NCBI GenBank assembly: GCA_027490095.1
Contig: JAIXYT010000033.1
Span: 62,001 to 126,000 of the forward strand
DNA length: 64,000 nucleotides
Origin: Sphingomonadales bacterium
Lineage (GTDB): Bacteria; Pseudomonadota; Alphaproteobacteria; Sphingomonadales; Sphingomonadaceae
Reading direction: 5' to 3'
Shown: positions 36,098 to 46,052 of the stretch, piece by piece
Layout: the number at the start of each line of letters is the position of its first letter
Position numbering within the stretch: the first letter of the stretch is position 1
Program-made: the position numbers and the translations under genes
Notes under the pieces: model-generated
The model's input: only the letters and a program-made list of their open reading frames with translations
Told to the model about the DNA's origin: nothing
Database searches by the model: none

Positions 36098-36784
36098 CTA
36101 AACGGGAAAACCGTGCCCGCGCAGGACTTCGCGCAAGGTTCCTGCGTCGGCAAACCGGTGGGCGTGCCAGCCCGCGGCGATCGCCCCGGCCACGTTCGCG
36201 GCATTGTCGTCGATGAAGATCGCCTCGCCATCCGCCAGTCCGAACCGCTGCCGGGCGAGCGCGTAGATTTCGGGCGCGGGCTTCACCAGCCTTTCATGCC
36301 CCGACACCACCACGTCGCGGAAATGGTCGAACAGCGGGGCGGTGGGGCGAAAGCTGTCCCAGAATTCGCCCGAGAAGTTGGTGATCCCGTATTGCGGCAC
36401 GCCGGCTGCCGCCAGTTCCTCGACAAGCGCGTGGGTGCCGGGAATGGGGCCGGGGATCGTTTCCAGCCAGCGCGGGCCGTAGGCGGCGATCAGCTCGGCA
36501 AATTCGGGATAATGCGCGATCAGTTCGGCCGAGGTCTCGGCGAAGGGCCGTCCGGCATCATGCTGATAGTGCCAGGCCTTGGTGACGACATTGGCAAGAA
36601 ACCACTCGAGCTTCCCGGCATCCGGGATCAGCCGGGCATAGAGATAGCGCGGATCCCAATCGTAGAGGACATGGCCGACATCCCAGACGACGGCGCGGGG
36701 CCGTTGCCCAAATACCGAAACCCCGGATGCGCCGTCGCGCACCGGGGTCTCGATCGCCGGGCCGGAGCTGTCTCCTGGCCCCAC
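36098..36784 (-). CDS. HAD-superfamily hydrolase
   Basis: A 228-residue haloacid-dehalogenase-like phosphatase candidate. Motif I is VVWDVGHVLYDWDP (nucleophile Asp; Gly in place of the second Asp, as in the DxGGVL subgroup), motif II GITNFS, motif III KPAPEIY, motif IV FIDDNAANV. The first 28 residues are poorly conserved, so the true start may be further in. It starts eight bases after the rpmJ stop and is probably co-transcribed with it. Substrate unknown. Confidence 0.85.
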   Translation of the reverse strand: MGPGDSSGPAIETPVRDGASGVSVFGQRPRAVVWDVGHVLYDWDPRYLYARLIPDAGKLEWFLANVVTKAWHYQHDAGRPFAETSAELIAHYPEFAELIAAYGPRWLETIPGPIPGTHALVEELAAAGVPQYGITNFSGEFWDSFRPTAPLFDHFRDVVVSGHERLVKPAPEIYALARQRFGLADGEAIFIDDNAANVAGAIAAGWHAHRFADAGTLREVLRGHGFPV

Positions 36785-36792
36785 GGCCGCGT

Positions 36793-36918
36793 TCAGCCCT
36801 GGCGGGCCTTGAAGCGGCGGTTGGTCTTGTTGATGACGTAGGTGCGGCCGCGGCGGCGGATCACACGGTTGTCACGGTGCCGCCCCTTGAGCGACTTCAG
36901 GCTGTTGCGGATCTTCAT
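36793..36918 (-). CDS. rpmJ: 50S ribosomal protein L36
   Basis: A 41-residue protein, [17 protein letters not shown] at the start and [12 protein letters not shown] at the end. This is the longer, cysteine-free L36 form common in Alphaproteobacteria; the zinc-ribbon cysteines are absent. ATG at 36918 with gaac-gacc upstream (weak ribosome-binding site cagga). A good sigma-70 promoter lies upstream, and the HAD gene follows. Confidence 0.95.
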   Translation of the reverse strand: MKIRNSLKSLKGRHRDNRVIRRRGRTYVINKTNRRFKARQG

Positions 36919-36952
36919 GGTCGTTCCTGGCGGGATTCGAATGAGCCGCGGC

Positions 36953-36980
36953 GCTTAAGGGCTGGCCGCCGCAAAGTCAA
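36953..36980 (-). promoter_or_regulatory. Sigma-70-type promoter of rpmJ
   Basis: On the minus strand TTGACT (36975-36980) and TTAAGC (36953-36958) are 16 bases apart and end about 35 bases before the rpmJ ATG. Confidence 0.55.
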
Positions 36981-37027
36981 TCGGGCGCGGCTTTGCAGCG
37001 GGCCGTCCCCCCTGCTAGGCGCGGCCC

Positions 37028-38164
37028 ATGGGGATCAGCATCAGCTCTGCCTTCGATTCGGGCAACATCGAAGTCGTCGACCAGCCCGCGCCGGACCATG
37101 TGCGCCTCAGGATTCGCCCGGATGCGGGCGGCGAGTTCCTGCAATGGTTCCATTTCCGCCTGGCAGGCGCCCGCGGGCGCGCAGTCAGGCTCGACATCAT
37201 CGGCCTGGAGAAATCCGCCTATCCGGGCGGCTGGCCTGACTATCGGGCGCGCGTCTCGGACGATCGCGAAACCTGGGTCCAGGCCGACACGACCTACGAC
37301 AAGGCTGCCGCCGGCGGCACGCTCACCATCCGCGTGACACCGCGCTACGATGCGCTCTGGTGTGCCTATTTCGCGCCCTACTCGCTGGAACGGCACCATG
37401 ATCTGATTGCGCGCACGGCCATGCAGCCGGGCGTCATTGCAACCGTGCTGGGCCATTCGCTGGATGGCCGGCCGATCGATTGCCTCGAGCTTGGCGAAGG
37501 ACCCCGCACGGTCTGGCTCTATGCCCGCCAGCACCCGGGCGAGAGCATGGCCGAGTGGTGGATCGAAGGCGCGCTCGCCGAGCTGACGGACGCGGCCTCG
37601 CCGCTTGCCCGCACGCTTCGTGCCCGGGCGCGGTTCCACATCGTCCCCAACATGAACCCCGACGGCTCCTTCAGGGGCTATCTGCGCACCAACGCGGCCG
37701 GCGCCAACCTCAACCGCGAATGGGCGAACCCCACGCCGGAGCGCTCGCCCGAGGTGCTGTTCGTGCGCAACCGGATGGACGAGACGGGTGTCGATTTCGC
37801 GCTCGACGTGCACGGCGACGAGGCACTGCCCCATGTGTTCATCGCCGGCTTCGAAGGGATCCCGGGCGTCACCAACGCCCAACTCGACCTGCTGGCGCGC
37901 TATCAGGCATCCCTCTGCCGGCACAGCGCGGACTTCCAGACCAAAGTGGGCTACCCGGTGACGCCGGCCGGCAGGGCCAACCTCGCCATGTCCACCAACC
38001 AGGTCGCCCACCGCTTCGGCTGCGTGTCCGCGACACTCGAGATGCCGTTCAAGGACGCGCTCGAACTGCCTGATGCCGGGCAGGGCTGGTCGCCGGCGCG
38101 ATCCCGTCACCTGGGCCGGGCCTGCCTCGCAGCGCTGGCCGACATCATCGACGATCTCAGATAA
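37028..38164 (+). CDS. M14-family zinc carboxypeptidase (cytosolic carboxypeptidase-like)
   Basis: A 378-residue protein without a signal peptide. Residues 1-120 form a beta-rich lead domain; residues 125-378 are an M14 peptidase domain of the AGBL/CCP branch: zinc ligands H169 and E172 in RQHPGES, substrate-binding [15 protein letters not shown] and NLNREW, zinc ligand H262 in LDVHGDE and catalytic Glu338 in ATLEMPF. The eukaryotic relatives remove C-terminal Glu from tubulin; the bacterial target is unknown. It reads divergently from rpmJ and precedes gpmA by ten bases. Confidence 0.86.
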   Translation: MGISISSAFDSGNIEVVDQPAPDHVRLRIRPDAGGEFLQWFHFRLAGARGRAVRLDIIGLEKSAYPGGWPDYRARVSDDRETWVQADTTYDKAAAGGTLTIRVTPRYDALWCAYFAPYSLERHHDLIARTAMQPGVIATVLGHSLDGRPIDCLELGEGPRTVWLYARQHPGESMAEWWIEGALAELTDAASPLARTLRARARFHIVPNMNPDGSFRGYLRTNAAGANLNREWANPTPERSPEVLFVRNRMDETGVDFALDVHGDEALPHVFIAGFEGIPGVTNAQLDLLARYQASLCRHSADFQTKVGYPVTPAGRANLAMSTNQVAHRFGCVSATLEMPFKDALELPDAGQGWSPARSRHLGRACLAALADIIDDLR

Positions 38165-38174
38165 GGATCTTCCC

Positions 38175-38864
38175 TTGCCGACGCCGCAACTCGTCCTCAT
38201 TCGCCACGGCCAGTCCGCCTGGAACCTGGAAAACCGCTTTACCGGCTGGTGGGATGTGAACCTGACCGACAAGGGCATTGCCGAGGCCCGCGCCGCGGGC
38301 GCCGCGCTCAAGGCCGGCGGCCATGACTTCGACGTCGCCTTTACCAGCCTGCAGACGCGGGCGATCAAGACGCTCAACCTCGTGCTCGAAGAGATGGGGC
38401 GGCTGTGGCTGCCGGTCACCAAGGACTGGCGCTTCAACGAGCGCCACTATGGCGGGCTGACCGGCCTCGACAAGGCCGAGACCGCGGCAAAGCATGGCGA
38501 GGACCAGGTCAAGGTCTGGCGCCGGAGCTTCGACGTGCCGCCGCCCGTGCAGGAAAAGGGCTCCGCCTTCGATGTCTCGGCCGACCGCCGCTACGCCGGG
38601 ATCCCCGTTCCGCAGACGGAAAGCCTGAAGGACACGATCGCACGCGCCCTTCCGGCCTACGAGGCGCTCGTGGTGCCCGAGCTCAAGGCCGGCAGACGGG
38701 TGGTGATCGCTGCCCACGGCAACTCGCTGCGCGCGCTGGTGAAGCATCTGTCGGGCATCTCCGACGACGACATCGTGCACTTCGAGATCCCGACCGGGGT
38801 GCCGATCCTCTACACGCTCGACTCCGCGCTGAACGCGGTCGACCGGCGCTTCCTGGAGGTCTGA
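38175..38864 (+). CDS. gpmA: 2,3-bisphosphoglycerate-dependent phosphoglycerate mutase
   Basis: Glycolytic mutase interconverting 3- and 2-phosphoglycerate. The start is the TTG at 38175 with aagg 8 bases upstream, giving 229 residues beginning [17 protein letters not shown]; His11 is the phospho-acceptor. [14 protein letters not shown] and [14 protein letters not shown] confirm the cofactor-dependent class. An earlier ATG at 38073 lies inside the carboxypeptidase and is rejected. A hairpin follows the stop. Confidence 0.93.
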   Translation: MPTPQLVLIRHGQSAWNLENRFTGWWDVNLTDKGIAEARAAGAALKAGGHDFDVAFTSLQTRAIKTLNLVLEEMGRLWLPVTKDWRFNERHYGGLTGLDKAETAAKHGEDQVKVWRRSFDVPPPVQEKGSAFDVSADRRYAGIPVPQTESLKDTIARALPAYEALVVPELKAGRRVVIAAHGNSLRALVKHLSGISDDDIVHFEIPTGVPILYTLDSALNAVDRRFLEV

Positions 38865-38872
38865 AGGCCGCC

Positions 38873-38891
38873 CCCGGCTTGCCAAGCCGGG
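38873..38891 (+). terminator. Hairpin after gpmA
   Basis: Perfect stem cccggctt/aagccggg with a three-base loop, nine bases after the gpmA stop. No clear T-run follows, so it may stall or protect the transcript rather than end it. Confidence 0.5.
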
Positions 38892-38935
38892 TCCGCACCC
38901 TTAGGGCGCGGTTTTTGCGGCAGGATCGAAACATA

Positions 38936-39385
38936 GTGACCGTTTTCGTCGGGATCATCATGGGCAGCACCTCCGACTGGGAGACGATGCGCCACGCGGC
39001 CGATGTGCTGACCGCGCTCGAGGTTCCGCACGAGGTCAAGGTGGTTTCCGCCCATCGCACCCCCCGCCGCATGGTCGCCTATGCCGAAACGGCGGCGGAT
39101 CGCGGGCTGAAGGTGATCATCGCCGGGGCTGGCGGGGCTGCGCACCTGCCGGTGCTGGGCGTGCCGGTTCAATCCGCTGCCCTGTCAGGCCAGGATTCGC
39201 TGCTTTCGATCGTCCAGATGCCGGCCGGCATTCCGGTCGGCACGCTGGCGATCGGCAAGGCCGGCGCCACCAACGCAGCCCTGCTGGCTGCCGCGATCCT
39301 GGCGCTCTCAGACGAGGCGCTGACCGAGCGGCTGCTGGCCTGGCGGCAGGCACAGACCGATTCGGTTGCGGACCGTCCCCTCTGA
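38936..39385 (+). CDS. purE: N5-carboxyaminoimidazole ribonucleotide mutase
   Basis: Converts N5-CAIR to CAIR in purine synthesis. Start at GTG 38936 (agga about 10 bases upstream) gives 149 residues: [42 protein letters not shown] and [14 protein letters not shown]. Its stop overlaps the purK ATG by one base, so the two-step PurK/PurE route is one operon. Confidence 0.94.
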   Translation: MTVFVGIIMGSTSDWETMRHAADVLTALEVPHEVKVVSAHRTPRRMVAYAETAADRGLKVIIAGAGGAAHLPVLGVPVQSAALSGQDSLLSIVQMPAGIPVGTLAIGKAGATNAALLAAAILALSDEALTERLLAWRQAQTDSVADRPL

Positions 39386-40470
39386 TGATGGTCCTTCCGG
39401 GGGCGACGATCGGGATTCTGGGCGGAGGCCAGCTGGGCCGCATGCTTGCGCTGGCGGCAGCGCCCCTCGGCTACCGCGTGCATGTCTATGCGCCCGAAAC
39501 CGAACTGGTCGCAGCCGAAGTGGCCGCCCAGTGCACACGTGCCGCCTACGAGGACCGCGAGAGCCTCGCCGCCTTTGCCTCCACCTGCGACGTCATCACC
39601 TACGAGTTCGAGAATGTCCCGTCCGAAACGGTCGCCTTTCTGGAAACGCTGAAGCCCGTTCGCCCCGGCCATGAGGCGCTGGACGTGGCGCAGGACCGGC
39701 TGGCCGAAAAGCGCTTCGTCGAGGCGCTGGGTGGCCGGACCGCGCCCTATCGGGCGATCGAAAGCGCAGCCCAGCTTGACGCGGCGCTCGAACAGCTGGG
39801 ATTGCCTGCAATCCTGAAGACCCGTCGCTTCGGCTATGACGGCAAGGGCCAGGTTCGGATCGACCGGCCGGACGAGGCCGCAGCCGCCTTTGCGGAGCTG
39901 GGCGGCACGGGGCTGATCCTCGAGGGATTTGTTCGGTTCCAGGCGGAATTCTCGGTGATCGTCGCGCGCGGGATCGACGGGCACGAAGCGCACTATCCTG
40001 TCTGCCTGAACCGGCATGCAGGCGGCATCCTGGCCCGCACGGACATCCCGGCAGCCGGAATTCCGGACGCCGACGTGGACGCGGCGACCGCGCTCGTCGT
40101 GCAGGTGGCCGATCGGCTCGGCTATGTCGGCGTTCTCACCTGCGAATTCTTCGCGACCGACGATGGACCCGTCTTCAACGAGATGGCGCCCCGCGTGCAC
40201 AACAGCGGCCACTGGACCATCGAAGGCGCACGGACTTCGCAGTTCGAACAGCATGTCCGGGCCGTCTGCGGGCTGCCGCTCGGGCCGGTCACGCCGACGG
40301 CGCCGCGCATCGTGATGCGCAACCTGCTGGGCGACACCCGCGCGGAATGGCCGGACCTTCTGGCAGACCCGACCGCGCACCTTCACCTCTACGGCAAATC
40401 CGAAGCCGTCCCCGGCCGCAAGATGGGGCATGTGACGTTTTTGAGTATGGCTCCCCCCTTCAAGAGCTGA
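39385..40470 (+). CDS. purK: N5-carboxyaminoimidazole ribonucleotide synthase
   Basis: ATP-grasp enzyme that carboxylates AIR with bicarbonate. 361 residues: GILGGGQLGRMLALAA at the start, VITYEFENVP, TRRFGYDGKGQ (ATP-grasp loop), CEFFATDDGPVFNEMAPRVHNSGHWTIEGA. The ATG overlaps purE. Normal length for the family. Confidence 0.95.
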   Translation: MMVLPGATIGILGGGQLGRMLALAAAPLGYRVHVYAPETELVAAEVAAQCTRAAYEDRESLAAFASTCDVITYEFENVPSETVAFLETLKPVRPGHEALDVAQDRLAEKRFVEALGGRTAPYRAIESAAQLDAALEQLGLPAILKTRRFGYDGKGQVRIDRPDEAAAAFAELGGTGLILEGFVRFQAEFSVIVARGIDGHEAHYPVCLNRHAGGILARTDIPAAGIPDADVDAATALVVQVADRLGYVGVLTCEFFATDDGPVFNEMAPRVHNSGHWTIEGARTSQFEQHVRAVCGLPLGPVTPTAPRIVMRNLLGDTRAEWPDLLADPTAHLHLYGKSEAVPGRKMGHVTFLSMAPPFKS

Positions 40471-40517
40471 CGGGCTGTGCTATTCTTCGCCGCACGAGGA
40501 CGGGAGGAGAAGCGACC

Positions 40518-41105
40518 ATGACAAGCCTGTGCCGAACGGCCCTTCTGGCATCTGCCCTGTTGACCGCCACCGCATGGGCCGGCGCCGCACAAGCGGCTGC
40601 CACCATCCTCGGTGGCAGCTCCGCCGGGCGGGATTGCTATCTCGCAGCCGAGACCAGGCGCGAAACACGCGGCAGCCTTGCCGTGTGCAACCGGGCGCTC
40701 GAGGGCGACGCCCTCTCGCGCCGCGACCGGGCGGCGACGCTCGTCAACCGCGGCATCATCCACATGCAGGCCCGCGACCTGGAAAGTGCGGTGTCCGACT
40801 ACAGGGCGGCGATCGCGCTGGAGCAGAATCTCGCCGAAGCGCATCTGAACCTGGGCATTGCGATGCTGCACCGCGGCGGCCAGGACCAGGCCGCGATCGA
40901 CACCCTGACACGTGCGCTGGAAATGAAGCCCGCCCGGCCGGAAGTGGCGTTCTACACCAGGGCCGTTGCGCACGAGATGCTGGGCAATGTGCGCGAAGCA
41001 TTCGAGGATTACACCGCGGCGGCTGCCGCGGCACCCCAATGGAAGGAGCCTGCCGAACAGCTGAAGCGCTTCTCCGTGGAACGGAAGCCAACGGCGCGGG
41101 GCTGA
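40518..41105 (+). CDS. Exported TPR-repeat protein
   Basis: A 195-residue protein with a signal peptide (residues 1-27, ending GAAQAA) and three TPR-like helices pairs between 70 and 180 (ATLVNRGIIHMQARDLESAV, AEAHLNLGIAMLHRGGQDQA, VAFYTRAVAHEMLGNVREAF). Probably a periplasmic scaffold; the partner is unknown. ATG at 40518 with a strong ribosome-binding site ggaggaga. Two Cys near residues 40 and 57 could form a disulfide. Confidence 0.82.
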   Translation: MTSLCRTALLASALLTATAWAGAAQAAATILGGSSAGRDCYLAAETRRETRGSLAVCNRALEGDALSRRDRAATLVNRGIIHMQARDLESAVSDYRAAIALEQNLAEAHLNLGIAMLHRGGQDQAAIDTLTRALEMKPARPEVAFYTRAVAHEMLGNVREAFEDYTAAAAAAPQWKEPAEQLKRFSVERKPTARG

Positions 41106-41109
41106 CCCC

Positions 41110-42168
41110 TCAGGGTTTCCAGACCAGCCCCAGATTGGCCGGCGCCCTGTTCGCCAGCAGATCGCCGAAGGCCCGGGCATAGCCGTCCGGCCCGGTGACC
41201 GTTTCGACGGTCAGCCAGCGCGGCGTCGTCTCGAGGAAGGCCGACAGGCTTTGCGCCAGCTCCGCGTCGAACGCTGCCGGGCCGATTTCGCGCGCCCGTG
41301 CCTCCCACGCGCTCGGCGCGAAGAACAGCGCCGGCCTTGGGCCGGCAAGCTCCGCCTCGGCTGGGCTGTTCCAGTCCGTGTCGCCGACGATGTGGCTGGC
41401 GCTGAGCCCCGACAGGTGCGCGTGGAGGCGGGCCTTCAGTGCGCCGTTGCCGGCAAAGTCGACCAGGACCGCCGGAGCCGCACTGTCCAGCTGCTCCACG
41501 GCATCATAGGCGAGCACGCGGTCGTAGAAGCCCGTCCGTTCCACGAAGTCGCGATTTCCCGCCGAGGTGAGGCCGATCGGCCGTGCGCCGGCCCGGCGGA
41601 GGTTGAATGCGGTCGACAGGGCCGTCTTCGACGAGGCGCTGGTCAGGATGATCTGCCGTCCGGCGGCAACGTCGCCGGCAAGGCTGTGCGCCAGCACGAA
41701 CCCGGTGCCGTATAGCGGCTGGAACAGCGCGTTGAGCGCCTGGGTGTCGGGATCCGTCACATGGTCTGCCGGACGGTAGTTGTTGTAGACCGCTGCAAGC
41801 CCCTGCCGGTGGGCCGCCGTGTCGGAAAAGCCGCCCGCTTTCGTTGCGCCGGGTTTCAGGCGGAGGTGGGTGGCGGACGGCCAGTAGCCGTAGAGCCGGC
41901 TGCCTTCGGCGACATGGGGCGCGCGGCTCGCGATCACTGTCGCATACCCCCACACGGGCACCACCCCCCGGGCGGCATCGGTTGCCGGGAAGAAGTTCCA
42001 GTAGAACAGCGGTGGGCCACCGTGCACGGCATAGGTGACGTTGTTCGAGGTGAGGGCGACGAGATCGACCCGGGCGACAACCTCGCCATCGTCTGGCTGA
42101 AGGTCCAGTGGAACCGAGCGCCAGTCCCCGAGGTCCTGCCGTGAACGTTCGATGGAGTAGCCGGTCAT
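41110..42168 (-). CDS. DUF2855 family protein
   Basis: A 352-residue cytosolic protein of the DUF2855 kind, which resembles medium-chain dehydrogenase/reductase folds without clear cofactor residues: DLVALTSNNVTYAV, FWGYA-like VPVWGYATVI, ILTSASSKTALSTAFNLR and VLVDFAGNG. No catalytic role is established. Start at ATG 42168 with aggag eight bases upstream. It ends four bases from the convergent TPR gene. Confidence 0.75.
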   Translation of the reverse strand: MTGYSIERSRQDLGDWRSVPLDLQPDDGEVVARVDLVALTSNNVTYAVHGGPPLFYWNFFPATDAARGVVPVWGYATVIASRAPHVAEGSRLYGYWPSATHLRLKPGATKAGGFSDTAAHRQGLAAVYNNYRPADHVTDPDTQALNALFQPLYGTGFVLAHSLAGDVAAGRQIILTSASSKTALSTAFNLRRAGARPIGLTSAGNRDFVERTGFYDRVLAYDAVEQLDSAAPAVLVDFAGNGALKARLHAHLSGLSASHIVGDTDWNSPAEAELAGPRPALFFAPSAWEARAREIGPAAFDAELAQSLSAFLETTPRWLTVETVTGPDGYARAFGDLLANRAPANLGLVWKP

Positions 42169-42289
42169 GTCGATGAACTCCTGCCTCGCCCGGTTGTGAT
42201 GCCATCGCAAAGGGCAGATTATGGCGCCCTCTGCAAGACGCGAGACTCGGCAGGGAGGGGAATTCCCCAAGGGGCGATGGAGGCGGGCG

Positions 42290-42640
42290 ATGGACGTGCG
42301 GGAAATGGCGGCGGACTACGCCGCGATGGTGGCGGCCGGCCAGATGGACCAGGCAGCCCTGAGATACTGGTCAGACGAACTGGTGACGCGTGAGGCGATG
42401 CCTGGCGACATGGCGGAAACCCACGGCAAGGCGCAGGCCGTCGCCAAGGCCGAGGGCTGGTATGCCAATCACGAGATCCATGGGTTCAGGTCGGAAGGGC
42501 CGTTCGTGAATGGCGACACCTTCCTGCTCCTGATGGAGCTGGACGTGACGCCCAAGGGCGGCGAGCGGATGCACATCCGCGAAATCGTCGGCTACCGCGT
42601 CGCCGAGGGCAAGGTGGTCGAGGAACGCTACTATTATTGA
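42290..42640 (+). CDS. SnoaL/NTF2-like small protein
   Basis: A 116-residue protein with the alpha+beta layout of NTF2-like cone folds: an N-terminal helix (REMAADYAAMVAAGQ), a central helix and four strands ending IVGYRVAEGKVVEERYYY. These folds serve as small enzymes or binding subunits; no catalytic residues can be assigned. ATG at 42290 has only a weak upstream aggcggg. A terminator hairpin follows directly. Confidence 0.7.
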   Translation: MDVREMAADYAAMVAAGQMDQAALRYWSDELVTREAMPGDMAETHGKAQAVAKAEGWYANHEIHGFRSEGPFVNGDTFLLLMELDVTPKGGERMHIREIVGYRVAEGKVVEERYYY

Positions 42641-42641
42641 A

Positions 42642-42667
42642 GAAGGGGCCGGTTTCCCGGCCCCTTC
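42642..42667. terminator. Bidirectional hairpin between NTF2-like gene and hsp20
   Basis: Perfect 11-base stem gaaggggccgg/ccggccccttc with loop tttc, starting right after the plus-strand stop and 25 bases beyond the minus-strand hsp20 stop. Likely ends both convergent transcripts. Confidence 0.7.
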
Positions 42668-42692
42668 GACGTCCTGCCTTGTCTGCCGCCCG

Positions 42693-43157
42693 TTACGCGG
42701 CTTCGCCCTCGATGACGGCTGCCTCATTGGCGCCGATCTCGACCTTGCGGGGCTTCTTGTGCTCGGGCACTTCGCGCTGCAGGTCGATATTGAGGAGCCC
42801 GTTCTCGAAGCTGGCGCCCGTCACCTTGATCACGTCGGCCAGCTGGAAGCGGCGCTCGAAGGCGCGCTTGGCGATGCCGCGATGCAGGAAGGTGCGCTCG
42901 GCAGGCTGCGCCTCGTCGGCGGCCTTTCCGGTCACGACCAGGGTGTTTTCCTGCACGGTGATGTCGAGCTCGGCGCGGGTGAAGCCGGCGACCGCCATGG
43001 TGATGCGGTAGGCGTCATCGCCCAGCTTCTCGATGTTGTAGGGCGGGAAACTGGTGTCCCCTTCGGCCGCCCGGGTCGCAATGTCGAGCAGGCGGTTCAG
43101 GTTCTCGAAGCCGATCGAGGACCGCAGCAGGGGCGAGAAGTCGAAGTTCGTGCGCAT
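42693..43157 (-). CDS. Small heat-shock protein, Hsp20/IbpA type
   Basis: A 154-residue chaperone that holds unfolding proteins. The alpha-crystallin domain spans about 37-140 (PPYNIEKLGDDAYRITMAVAGF, ENTLVVTGKA, RTFLHRGIAKRAFERRF, ASFENGLLNIDLQREVP), and the C-terminal part carries the charged tail. The start at 43157 is favoured over 43166 because aaagga then has normal spacing; the other start would leave none. A heat-shock promoter and a thermometer-like leader precede it. Confidence 0.92.
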   Translation of the reverse strand: MRTNFDFSPLLRSSIGFENLNRLLDIATRAAEGDTSFPPYNIEKLGDDAYRITMAVAGFTRAELDITVQENTLVVTGKAADEAQPAERTFLHRGIAKRAFERRFQLADVIKVTGASFENGLLNIDLQREVPEHKKPRKVEIGANEAAVIEGEAA

Positions 43158-43252
43158 AAAGTCCATCCTTTCGAAAGCAATGGTCTGGTCTGGTGCCCGC
43201 CGGTCCGGCCGGGCATCGTGGGGTGCGGCCCCATCAGGCGACCGCTGTCCAC
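43158..43252 (-). ncRNA. ROSE-like RNA thermometer in the hsp20 leader
   Basis: The roughly 95-base leader can fold into three hairpins read on the minus strand: 43220-43232 (gggg/cccc), 43195-43214 (gcccg/cgggc) and 43163-43183. The last one places UUGCU opposite the ribosome-binding site AAGGA inside ccau-ending stem arms, the defining arrangement of ROSE elements that melt on heating. Call rests on layout and the UUGCU motif; no covariance model was run. Confidence 0.55.
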
Positions 43253-43258
43253 ACCGGG

Positions 43259-43287
43259 AATCTGGTATTGGCCCATCGGCTTTCAAG
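43259..43287 (-). promoter_or_regulatory. RpoH (heat-shock) type promoter of hsp20
   Basis: Minus strand CTTGAAA (43281-43287), 16-base spacer, then CAGATT (43259-43264). The CTTGAAA -35 is typical for RpoH promoters. The start point would fall near 43252, giving a leader of the length expected for a ROSE element. Confidence 0.5.
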
Positions 43288-43386
43288 GGGGGGTGAGGCC
43301 GGGCCGCACTTGCACCGGGGGTGCGCCGCCCCCTAATGGAGCAGCAGGGGCATGACGCCCGCATTCGGGACTATGAGAAAAGACGC

Positions 43387-46050
43387 ATGACCTCGACCGC
43401 CGACATCCGGACCTCCTTCCTCGACCATTTTGCGGGCGCGGGCCATGCCGTGGTTCCGTCGGCGCCGCTGGTGCCGCAGAACGATCCGACACTGATGTTC
43501 GTGAATGCCGGCATGGTGCCGTTCAAGAATGTGTTCACCGGCCTCGAAAAGCGCCCCTACACCACCGCCACGTCCAGCCAGAAGTGCGTGCGTGCCGGCG
43601 GCAAGCACAATGATCTCGACAATGTGGGTTACACTGCGCGGCACCACACCTTCTTCGAGATGCTGGGGAATTTCTCGTTCGGGGATTATTTCAAGGATCA
43701 GGCGATCCAGCTCGCGTGGGACCTGCTGACGAACAGGTGGGGCATCTCGCCGGACCGGCTGACCGTCACCGTCTATCACACCGACGACGAGGCGCACGGC
43801 CTGTGGAAGAAGATCGCCGGCCTGCCCGACGAGCGCATCATCCGCATCGCGACCTCCGACAATTTCTGGTCCATGGGCGACACCGGCCCCTGCGGCCCCT
43901 GCTCGGAAATCTTCTTCGATCATGGCGCCCACATCCCGGGTGGCCCCCCCGGCAGCCCCGACGAGGACGGCGACCGCTTCGTCGAGGTGTGGAACCTGGT
44001 GTTCATGCAGTTCGACCAGCAGGCCGACGGCACGCGCCTTTCGCTCCCCAAACCCTCGATCGACACCGGCATGGGGCTGGAGCGGATCGCGGCCGTGCTG
44101 AAGGGCACGCACGACAATTTCGAGACCGACATCTTCCGCGCGCTGATCGGCGAGTCCGCGGCACTCACCAAGACGCCGATCGACGCGCCCAACACCCGCG
44201 CCTCGCACCGGGTGATCGCGGACCACCTGCGCTCGGCGGGCTTCCTGGTGGCGGACGGTGTGCTGCCGGCGAACGAGGGCCGCGGCTATGTGCTCAGGCG
44301 GATCATGCGCCGCGCGATGCGTCATGCGCATCTGCTGGGCGCCAGCGAGCCGCTGATGCACCGAATGGTGCCGAGCCTGGTGTCGGCGATGGGCGCGGCC
44401 TATCCGGAGCTCGTCCGCGCACAATCCCTGATCGCCGAGACGCTGAAGCTGGGGGAAACCCGCTTCCGCCAGACGCTGCAGAATGGCCTGAAACTGCTGG
44501 ATGAGGCAACCTCGGGGCTGAAGCCGGGTGCGGTGCTGCCCGGCGATGTCGCCTTCCGCCTCTATGACACCTTCGGCTTCCCGTACGACCTCACCGAGGA
44601 TGCACTGAAGGCACAAGGGCTTGGCGTCGACCGCGCCGGCTTCGACGCGGCGATGGCCGAACAGAAGACCCGCGCACGGGCGGCCTGGGCGGGCAGCGGC
44701 GCGTCGGCAACCGACAGCCTCTGGTTCGACCTCGTGGAGCGCGTGGGGGCAACCGACTTCATCGGATACGCGACGACCGAGGCGGAAGGCACGGTTGTCG
44801 CGATCGTGAAGGATGGCGTGGAAGTGGATTCGGCCGACGCCGGCGACAGCATCACGATCCTGACAAATCAGACGCCATTCTATGCGGAATCGGGCGGCCA
44901 GGTTGGCGATACCGGCAGGATTTCGGCAGGTGAGGCGCTGTTCGAGGTGACCGATACGGCAAAGCCGCTCGGCAAGCTGCACGCCCATGTCGGCGTGCTG
45001 AAATCGGGCAGCCTGAAGGTCGGCGCGGCAGTTGCGCTGAAGGTCGATGCCGAGCGCCGAGCGGCCGTGAAGGCCAACCATTCGGCGACCCACCTGATGC
45101 ACGCAGCGCTGCGGCAAGTGCTGGGCGGCCATGTGAGCCAGAAGGGTTCGCTTGTGGCGCCAGACCGGCTGCGCTTCGACTTCGCGCACCAGAAGGCGCT
45201 GACGGCAGAGGAAATCGCCGCAGTCGAAGCCGAGGTGAATGCCGAGATCCGCGCGAACGTGGCTGTGGGGACCCGGCTGATGACGCCGGACGCCGCAATC
45301 GAGGCCGGCGCGCTGGCGCTGTTCGGCGAGAAATATGGCGAGGAAGTCCGTGTGCTCTCCATGGGCCGCCCCGGAGACACGGGCCGGACCTATTCGGTCG
45401 AGCTCTGCGGCGGCACCCATGTGTCGGCGACCGGCGACATCGCGCTGTTCCGCATCGTGTCGGAAAGCGCAGTCTCGTCCGGCGTCCGCCGGATCGAGGC
45501 GCTGACCGGCGCCGAGGCGCTGAAGCATCTGGTTTCCCAGGAAAATCTTCTGAAGTCAGCGGCGGCTGCGGTGAAGAGCCGGCCCGATGAACTGCCCGAA
45601 CGGGTGTCGGGCCTTGCCGATACGGTCCGCAAGCTGGAGCGTGAGCTGGCCGAAGCGAAGAAGGCACTGGCGCTGGCCGGGCCGGCAAATGCCGAGGCGC
45701 CCGCCATCGAGCAGGTGAACGGCGTCGCCTTCCTGGGCCGTGTGATCGAGGATCTGGACCCCAAGGAACTGCGCGGGCTTCTGGATGCCGAGCGGCAGCA
45801 GCATGGCAGTGGTGTGTTTGCCATCGTGGCCACGCGCGACGGCCGGGCCTCGATCGCCGTCAGCGTGTCCGCAGACCTCGCCGGCGCGAACAGCGCGGTC
45901 GATCTGGTGCGCGCGGGCGTTGCTGCCCTGGGCGGGCAGGGCGGTGGCGGCCGGCCCGACATGGCGCAGGGCGGCGGGCCGGATGCCGCGAAGGCCGCCG
46001 ACGCGATTTCCGCCGTGAAGGCCGCCATTCGGGCTGCGGTTCCGGCCTGA
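43387..46050 (+). CDS. alaS: Alanine--tRNA ligase
   Basis: Charges tRNA-Ala. 887 residues from the ATG at 43387: class II core ([41 protein letters not shown]), editing domain with HSATHLMH and [11 protein letters not shown], and a Gly/Ala-rich C-Ala domain ending [16 protein letters not shown]. An upstream in-frame ATG at 43321 lies in the hsp20 promoter and is rejected. The ppx gene starts three bases after the stop. Confidence 0.96.
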   Translation: MTSTADIRTSFLDHFAGAGHAVVPSAPLVPQNDPTLMFVNAGMVPFKNVFTGLEKRPYTTATSSQKCVRAGGKHNDLDNVGYTARHHTFFEMLGNFSFGDYFKDQAIQLAWDLLTNRWGISPDRLTVTVYHTDDEAHGLWKKIAGLPDERIIRIATSDNFWSMGDTGPCGPCSEIFFDHGAHIPGGPPGSPDEDGDRFVEVWNLVFMQFDQQADGTRLSLPKPSIDTGMGLERIAAVLKGTHDNFETDIFRALIGESAALTKTPIDAPNTRASHRVIADHLRSAGFLVADGVLPANEGRGYVLRRIMRRAMRHAHLLGASEPLMHRMVPSLVSAMGAAYPELVRAQSLIAETLKLGETRFRQTLQNGLKLLDEATSGLKPGAVLPGDVAFRLYDTFGFPYDLTEDALKAQGLGVDRAGFDAAMAEQKTRARAAWAGSGASATDSLWFDLVERVGATDFIGYATTEAEGTVVAIVKDGVEVDSADAGDSITILTNQTPFYAESGGQVGDTGRISAGEALFEVTDTAKPLGKLHAHVGVLKSGSLKVGAAVALKVDAERRAAVKANHSATHLMHAALRQVLGGHVSQKGSLVAPDRLRFDFAHQKALTAEEIAAVEAEVNAEIRANVAVGTRLMTPDAAIEAGALALFGEKYGEEVRVLSMGRPGDTGRTYSVELCGGTHVSATGDIALFRIVSESAVSSGVRRIEALTGAEALKHLVSQENLLKSAAAAVKSRPDELPERVSGLADTVRKLERELAEAKKALALAGPANAEAPAIEQVNGVAFLGRVIEDLDPKELRGLLDAERQQHGSGVFAIVATRDGRASIAVSVSADLAGANSAVDLVRAGVAALGGQGGGGRPDMAQGGGPDAAKAADAISAVKAAIRAAVPA

Positions 46051-46052
46051 CG

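Noticed and set aside
43333-45528. 731-residue open frame antisense to alaS
   Set aside because: alaS is unmistakable on the other strand; the antisense product resembles no family.
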